Shown here piece after piece: positions 39,689 through 42,408 of a DNA stretch of 42,408 nucleotides. A model generated the notes under the pieces. The model was not told where the DNA came from. It ran no database searches and worked only from the letters and a program-made list of their open reading frames with translations. A program made the position numbers and the translations under genes. Origin of the DNA: Acidobacteriota bacterium (GTDB lineage: Bacteria > Acidobacteriota > UBA6911). Position 1 is the first letter of the stretch. Each line of letters starts with the position of its first letter. The stretch lies in the NCBI GenBank assembly GCA_012729555.1, contig JAAYCX010000001.1, positions 1 through 42,408 of the forward strand, written 5' to 3'.

Positions 39689-41488
39689 ATGATGAACATA
39701 CCGATGCACCGATTCAAGTACACCAAGCTTTCCAAGGACCAGGTGACACGCAAACTCGCCGCCACCGCGGCCGGGCCGAAGAGCGCGTCGCAGCTTTCGG
39801 GCGTGCTGGCCGGCAAGAGCCTCAAGATCGTGACCGACGACGGCCCGGTGCTCCACTACGCGTTCAAGAGCGCCAACCGCCTGACGCTGGCCGAAGGGAA
39901 CGCCTCCGCCGCCGAGGCGGCCTACGGCGCGCTCGAACTGAAACAGATGGTTTTCTTTTCCCACATGGTCCCCGGGACCCTGAAGGGGTTCAACGTCTTC
40001 GTCGACCTCAAGAGCCACCTCGCGACCGTCTTCGAGGTGTGGTTCGCGGGCGGCAAGGACCCGTCCGGGCAGCAACTCGATGACCGGGAAGTCCAGCGCC
40101 AGGTCTGGTTCGGTTACGTCGACGTTGCCGGGAAAAAGGCCCCGGAGGAGCGGCACCATTTCACCAACCGGCTCGAAGGGACCGGCATGTACTGGAAGCA
40201 GGACACGGGGATCGAAACCATCGACCTCTATCCCTCGATCATCTCCTCCAACTTCATCGAGGTCACCCGGCACGCGGACGATCTCAGCTACTGCAGCCCG
40301 TCGGACTACATCCTGGTCAACGACAACCTGGTCATCTATGACCGGACCGAATGCGAGTTTTCGGGCATCATGACCCTCTACCTCCTCGACCTGTTCACGG
40401 AGACCCAGGTGGGGATGCGGCTCGGCTTCAACGAAAAGGACGAACTCGAATACTACATGTACCGCGGAGCGGGGAAGATCGTCGGCCAGCTGACGTCGCT
40501 GGCCCCCTTCGACGAGCACGGCAAGACGGTCAACCTGGCCATGGGCGGGGCCCCGGCCAAGGCCGCCAAGGCCGCTCCGGCGGGGCCGCCGCCCAAGGGG
40601 CAGCGCACCGTGTACCGCCCGGGCAGGACCTTCAAGAACATGACGCCGGAAGAGGTCCAGCGGGCGGCGGAGAAGAGCACCGTCACCTTCACCGGCGACC
40701 CCAACGCGCCCCAGCAGCAGGCGGGGATGATGGGGGGCCACCTCCTCCCCTTCAGCGACCTGCTCGTCGGCAAGGAGTTCACCCTCCGCTACGACAACGA
40801 GGGGCCCGGGTGGGAGTACAAGGTCCTCGACATCTATAACCTCCAATGGCGCAAGGAGGGGACGACCGCGTGGCAGAAGGAGACCTACCGGGCGTTCGAG
40901 GCGGACGAAAAACTGGTGTTTTTCGGCCACATCGTCACCGGGAGCAATCCCGTTTCCTGCCGCCGGATCGCCCTGGACCTGACCAACGGGCTGACCACGG
41001 CCATCCTCTCCTGGATGGGGACGGAGTATTACGGGAACGAGGTGTCCTACCGCGCCGTCTTCGGCGCCGCCGAAATGGAAGGGGTCAACGCCCCGAGGTA
41101 CGTGCGCCACGGCTTCACCGACGAGCTGGTCGGCCGCGGATTCACCCGCACCTATTCCGACCAGATGACGTCCATGCACCTGTACACCACGGCGCATTCC
41201 TCTTCGTGGACGATCTACACGGCGAACCAGACGCTGGGCATGCAGTGGTGCGCCCCGGCCCTTTACGTGAAGCTCCGGGACGGGGTGTACATCTTCGACC
41301 TGGTCGAGGAGGCGTGCAACGGCGCCGAGACCTGCATCATCGAGAACGAAAAAACCAAGCGCGCCATCGGCTTCGGTTTTTCCGGAGGCGAACGGGGGGT
41401 GAGCTTCGGCCTGATCGGGGCCATCGCGCGCGACCTCGGGGGGTACGACATCAAGCACTTCCTCGGACCGAAGGCGAAAGGAGTATAG
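39689..41488 (+). CDS. Double MoaF-like protein (two fused modules)
   Basis: 599 residues built from two MoaF-type units. Unit 1: residues ~38-145 (ALELKQMVFFSHM, FNVFVDLKSHLATVFEVWFA) and ~155-268 (SPSDYILVNDNLVIYD … YYMYRGAGKI). A Pro/Ala linker follows (~287-350). Unit 2: ~357-450 (LLVGKEFTLRYDN, RIALDLTNGLTTAILSWMG) and ~472-582 (GRGFTRTYSDQMTSMHLYT, SSWTIYT, CAPALYVKLRDGVYIFDLVEE). MoaF proteins are about 260-280 residues, with a calycin-like N- and C-terminal domain, originally tied to molybdopterin or amine metabolism; their function is unclear. No signal peptide. GGAGG lies before ATG 39689 (39692 also possible). One base separates it from the next gene. Confidence 0.75.
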   Translation: MMNIPMHRFKYTKLSKDQVTRKLAATAAGPKSASQLSGVLAGKSLKIVTDDGPVLHYAFKSANRLTLAEGNASAAEAAYGALELKQMVFFSHMVPGTLKGFNVFVDLKSHLATVFEVWFAGGKDPSGQQLDDREVQRQVWFGYVDVAGKKAPEERHHFTNRLEGTGMYWKQDTGIETIDLYPSIISSNFIEVTRHADDLSYCSPSDYILVNDNLVIYDRTECEFSGIMTLYLLDLFTETQVGMRLGFNEKDELEYYMYRGAGKIVGQLTSLAPFDEHGKTVNLAMGGAPAKAAKAAPAGPPPKGQRTVYRPGRTFKNMTPEEVQRAAEKSTVTFTGDPNAPQQQAGMMGGHLLPFSDLLVGKEFTLRYDNEGPGWEYKVLDIYNLQWRKEGTTAWQKETYRAFEADEKLVFFGHIVTGSNPVSCRRIALDLTNGLTTAILSWMGTEYYGNEVSYRAVFGAAEMEGVNAPRYVRHGFTDELVGRGFTRTYSDQMTSMHLYTTAHSSSWTIYTANQTLGMQWCAPALYVKLRDGVYIFDLVEEACNGAETCIIENEKTKRAIGFGFSGGERGVSFGLIGAIARDLGGYDIKHFLGPKAKGV

Positions 41489-41489
41489 G

Positions 41490-42179
41490 ATGACCAGAAC
41501 GCAAAGGACTTCAGACACCATCGACCGACATAAGCCGGACCGCAGCCGCCGCTCCTTCATCCGCAAGACGGGGGCCGCCCTTTCCGCGGTGGCGGCGTCG
41601 GCGGCGGCGGGATTTTCCCGCACCTCCGCTCCGTCGTCCGGCGGCGACCAGCTCGGCCTTCTCAAGCGCCGGGTGGGGAACCTCGAGGACGCGGAAAATG
41701 TCCGTCGGCTGCACCTGGCCTACGAGTCGAGCCTCGACCGGGGCCGTTACGAGGATGTGGCCGCGATGTTCACCGAGGACGCCGAGGTGGTCTTCGGCGG
41801 CAGCCTCTTCAGCGGCAGCGAGGGGGTGCGCCGCCTCTACTGCGAGCGGTTCGCCGCCGGCCGCACCGGAAAAAAGATCGAGCCGGCGCCGGGATTCGAA
41901 CCCGGCCTTCCCGAACTGGAGACGGCCGTGGAGGTCGCGAAGGACCGCACTACGGCCTCCGGGCGCTTCCCCTTCTCCATGCAGGTGGGCGAGCCGATGA
42001 CGGGCGATTCCTCCCTGGTGGCCATGGCGCGCCTGCACGGCGAGGGGATCGTGCGGCGGTGGGAGCGCGGCAGCTGCACGCTGTCCTGCGTGAAAACCGA
42101 CGCGGGCTGGAAGATCCGGCGCCTGGAATACCGCACCGCCCTCAAGGCCGACTACCGCCCCGGCCGGGTCCTGGCGTAA
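41490..42179 (+). CDS. Tat-exported NTF2-like (SnoaL-type) protein
   Basis: 229 residues. A twin-arginine leader (SRRSFIRKTGAALSAVAASA, residues ~19-38) sends it folded to the periplasm. The mature part has LEDAENVRRLHLAYESSLD, RGRYEDVAAMFTEDAEVVFG, GSEGVRRLYCERFA (fold helices) and a final strand GWKIRRLEYRTAL. The cone fold can bind or isomerise small hydrophobic ligands; catalytic residues cannot be assigned. AAAGGAG precedes the ATG one base after the MoaF-like stop, so they are co-translated although only this one carries an export signal. Related in layout to the secreted NTF2-like protein at 20351-20893. Confidence 0.75.
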   Translation: MTRTQRTSDTIDRHKPDRSRRSFIRKTGAALSAVAASAAAGFSRTSAPSSGGDQLGLLKRRVGNLEDAENVRRLHLAYESSLDRGRYEDVAAMFTEDAEVVFGGSLFSGSEGVRRLYCERFAAGRTGKKIEPAPGFEPGLPELETAVEVAKDRTTASGRFPFSMQVGEPMTGDSSLVAMARLHGEGIVRRWERGSCTLSCVKTDAGWKIRRLEYRTALKADYRPGRVLA

Positions 42180-42224
42180 TCGGGGACGGACCAGGGTAAT
42201 TGACTGATTCTGTTCTTCTTATAA

Positions 42225-42262
42225 GCCTTCCGCGGCGGCCGCCCAAAGCCGCCGCGGAAGGC
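42225..42262. terminator. Perfect 15-bp hairpin after the NTF2-like gene
   Basis: GCCTTCCGCGGCGGC pairs with GCCGCCGCGGAAGGC, loop CGCCCAAA. No T-run follows on the plus strand; an AT-rich TTCTTCTTATAA lies on the left side. It may end the MoaF-NTF2 transcript, or be a repetitive palindrome. Confidence 0.6.
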
Positions 42263-42296
42263 GGCCTCCCCGCGGGCCGGGGGGCAAAAAGGGACT

Positions 42297-42324
42297 TTGA
42301 GACCTCCCCCGCCCGTGCTACTCT
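42297..42324 (+). promoter_or_regulatory. Likely promoter of the tRNA-Arg gene
   Basis: TTGAGA (42297-42302), 16 bases, TACTCT (42319-42324); the predicted start is about a dozen bases before the tRNA 5' end at 42344. Confidence 0.5.
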
Positions 42325-42343
42325 CTCTGGGTCAATCCCTTAT

Positions 42344-42408
42344 GCGCCTGTAGCTCAGGTGGATAGAGCAACAGTTTCCTAAATATCCCGGACCATATTT
42401 CGTAAACC
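42344..42408 (+). tRNA. tRNA-Arg (CCU), 5' half only
   Basis: GCGCCTG acceptor strand, TA, D-arm GCTC…GAGC with loop AGGTGGATA, then anticodon-stem 5' strand ACAGT, loop TTCCTAA and anticodon CCT (42378-42380). The 3' strand should read ACTGT, but the sequence goes on as ATATCCCGG, so pairing is lost after 42383. The acceptor 3' strand and T-arm are absent to the window end. The gene is cut in the anticodon arm, a common integrase crossover point, or the contig is misjoined. As it stands no mature tRNA could be made. Confidence 0.75.

Overview
This is a GC-rich (high-G/C third positions, long antisense open frames) chromosomal window from a Gram-negative bacterium. TonB-type protein, porin-like barrels, lipoprotein, Tat signals, small secreted beta-barrel proteins of the 'DGKWTG' type, GTP-type PEP carboxykinase and type II citrate synthase together fit an Acidobacteriota-like (or possibly Desulfobacterota-like) genome. 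That placement is inference from gene content; no rRNA is present.

Layout. 1-4.75 kb is an accessory, lower-GC region. It holds a possible transposase-accessory 5' end, the wreck of an AbiE toxin-antitoxin system, an intact HigBA-type pair, and two 92%-identical copies of an uncharacterised 256-residue protein. Between those copies lie a DinB fragment and a second HigBA-type pair. 4.8-8.06 kb (minus strand) encodes a Tat-exported cupin, a Tat-exported protein with a sugar-isomerase-like sequence, and an MBL-fold hydrolase. 8.2-13.2 kb holds aspartate kinase, a Ni/Co-type permease, the agmatine-to-putrescine pair aguB-aguA, and a DUF218/YdcF protein. 13.2-14.9 kb is a second small lower-GC patch: a 94-residue unknown, an N-terminally short ECF sigma factor and an overlapping membrane protein. 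14.95-20.3 kb is a minus-strand run: nudC, a secreted lipocalin-like protein, tcdA-tatD, a porin-like barrel and a methyltransferase. 20.35-29.5 kb holds an NTF2-like secreted protein, a DUF1846 protein, rtcB, an outer-membrane barrel, a split-Soret-type cytochrome c, a DUF401 permease, a LolA-like secreted protein, a glycine-zipper lipoprotein and a VTT (DedA-like) protein. 29.7-39.25 kb is a metabolic block: TonB-like protein, acylphosphatase, apt, a degenerate malate-dehydrogenase paralogue, canonical mdh, gltA (opposite strand), pckG and an aminotransferase. Its 3' end is repeated three times as 72-bp units ahead of a strong terminator. 39.7-42.2 kb holds a double MoaF-like protein coupled to a Tat-exported NTF2-like protein. 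The window ends inside a tRNA-Arg(CCU) gene whose sequence breaks off in the anticodon arm.

How it works together. mdh, gltA and pckG link malate, oxaloacetate, citrate and PEP around a central oxaloacetate node. aguA/aguB make putrescine from agmatine. The most unusual items are the degenerate MDH next to the real one, the 72-bp in-register triplication, the fused double MoaF with its Tat partner, the duplicated unknown gene around a toxin-antitoxin module, and the broken tRNA at the right end. All functional assignments come from reading motifs by eye; no database search was run.
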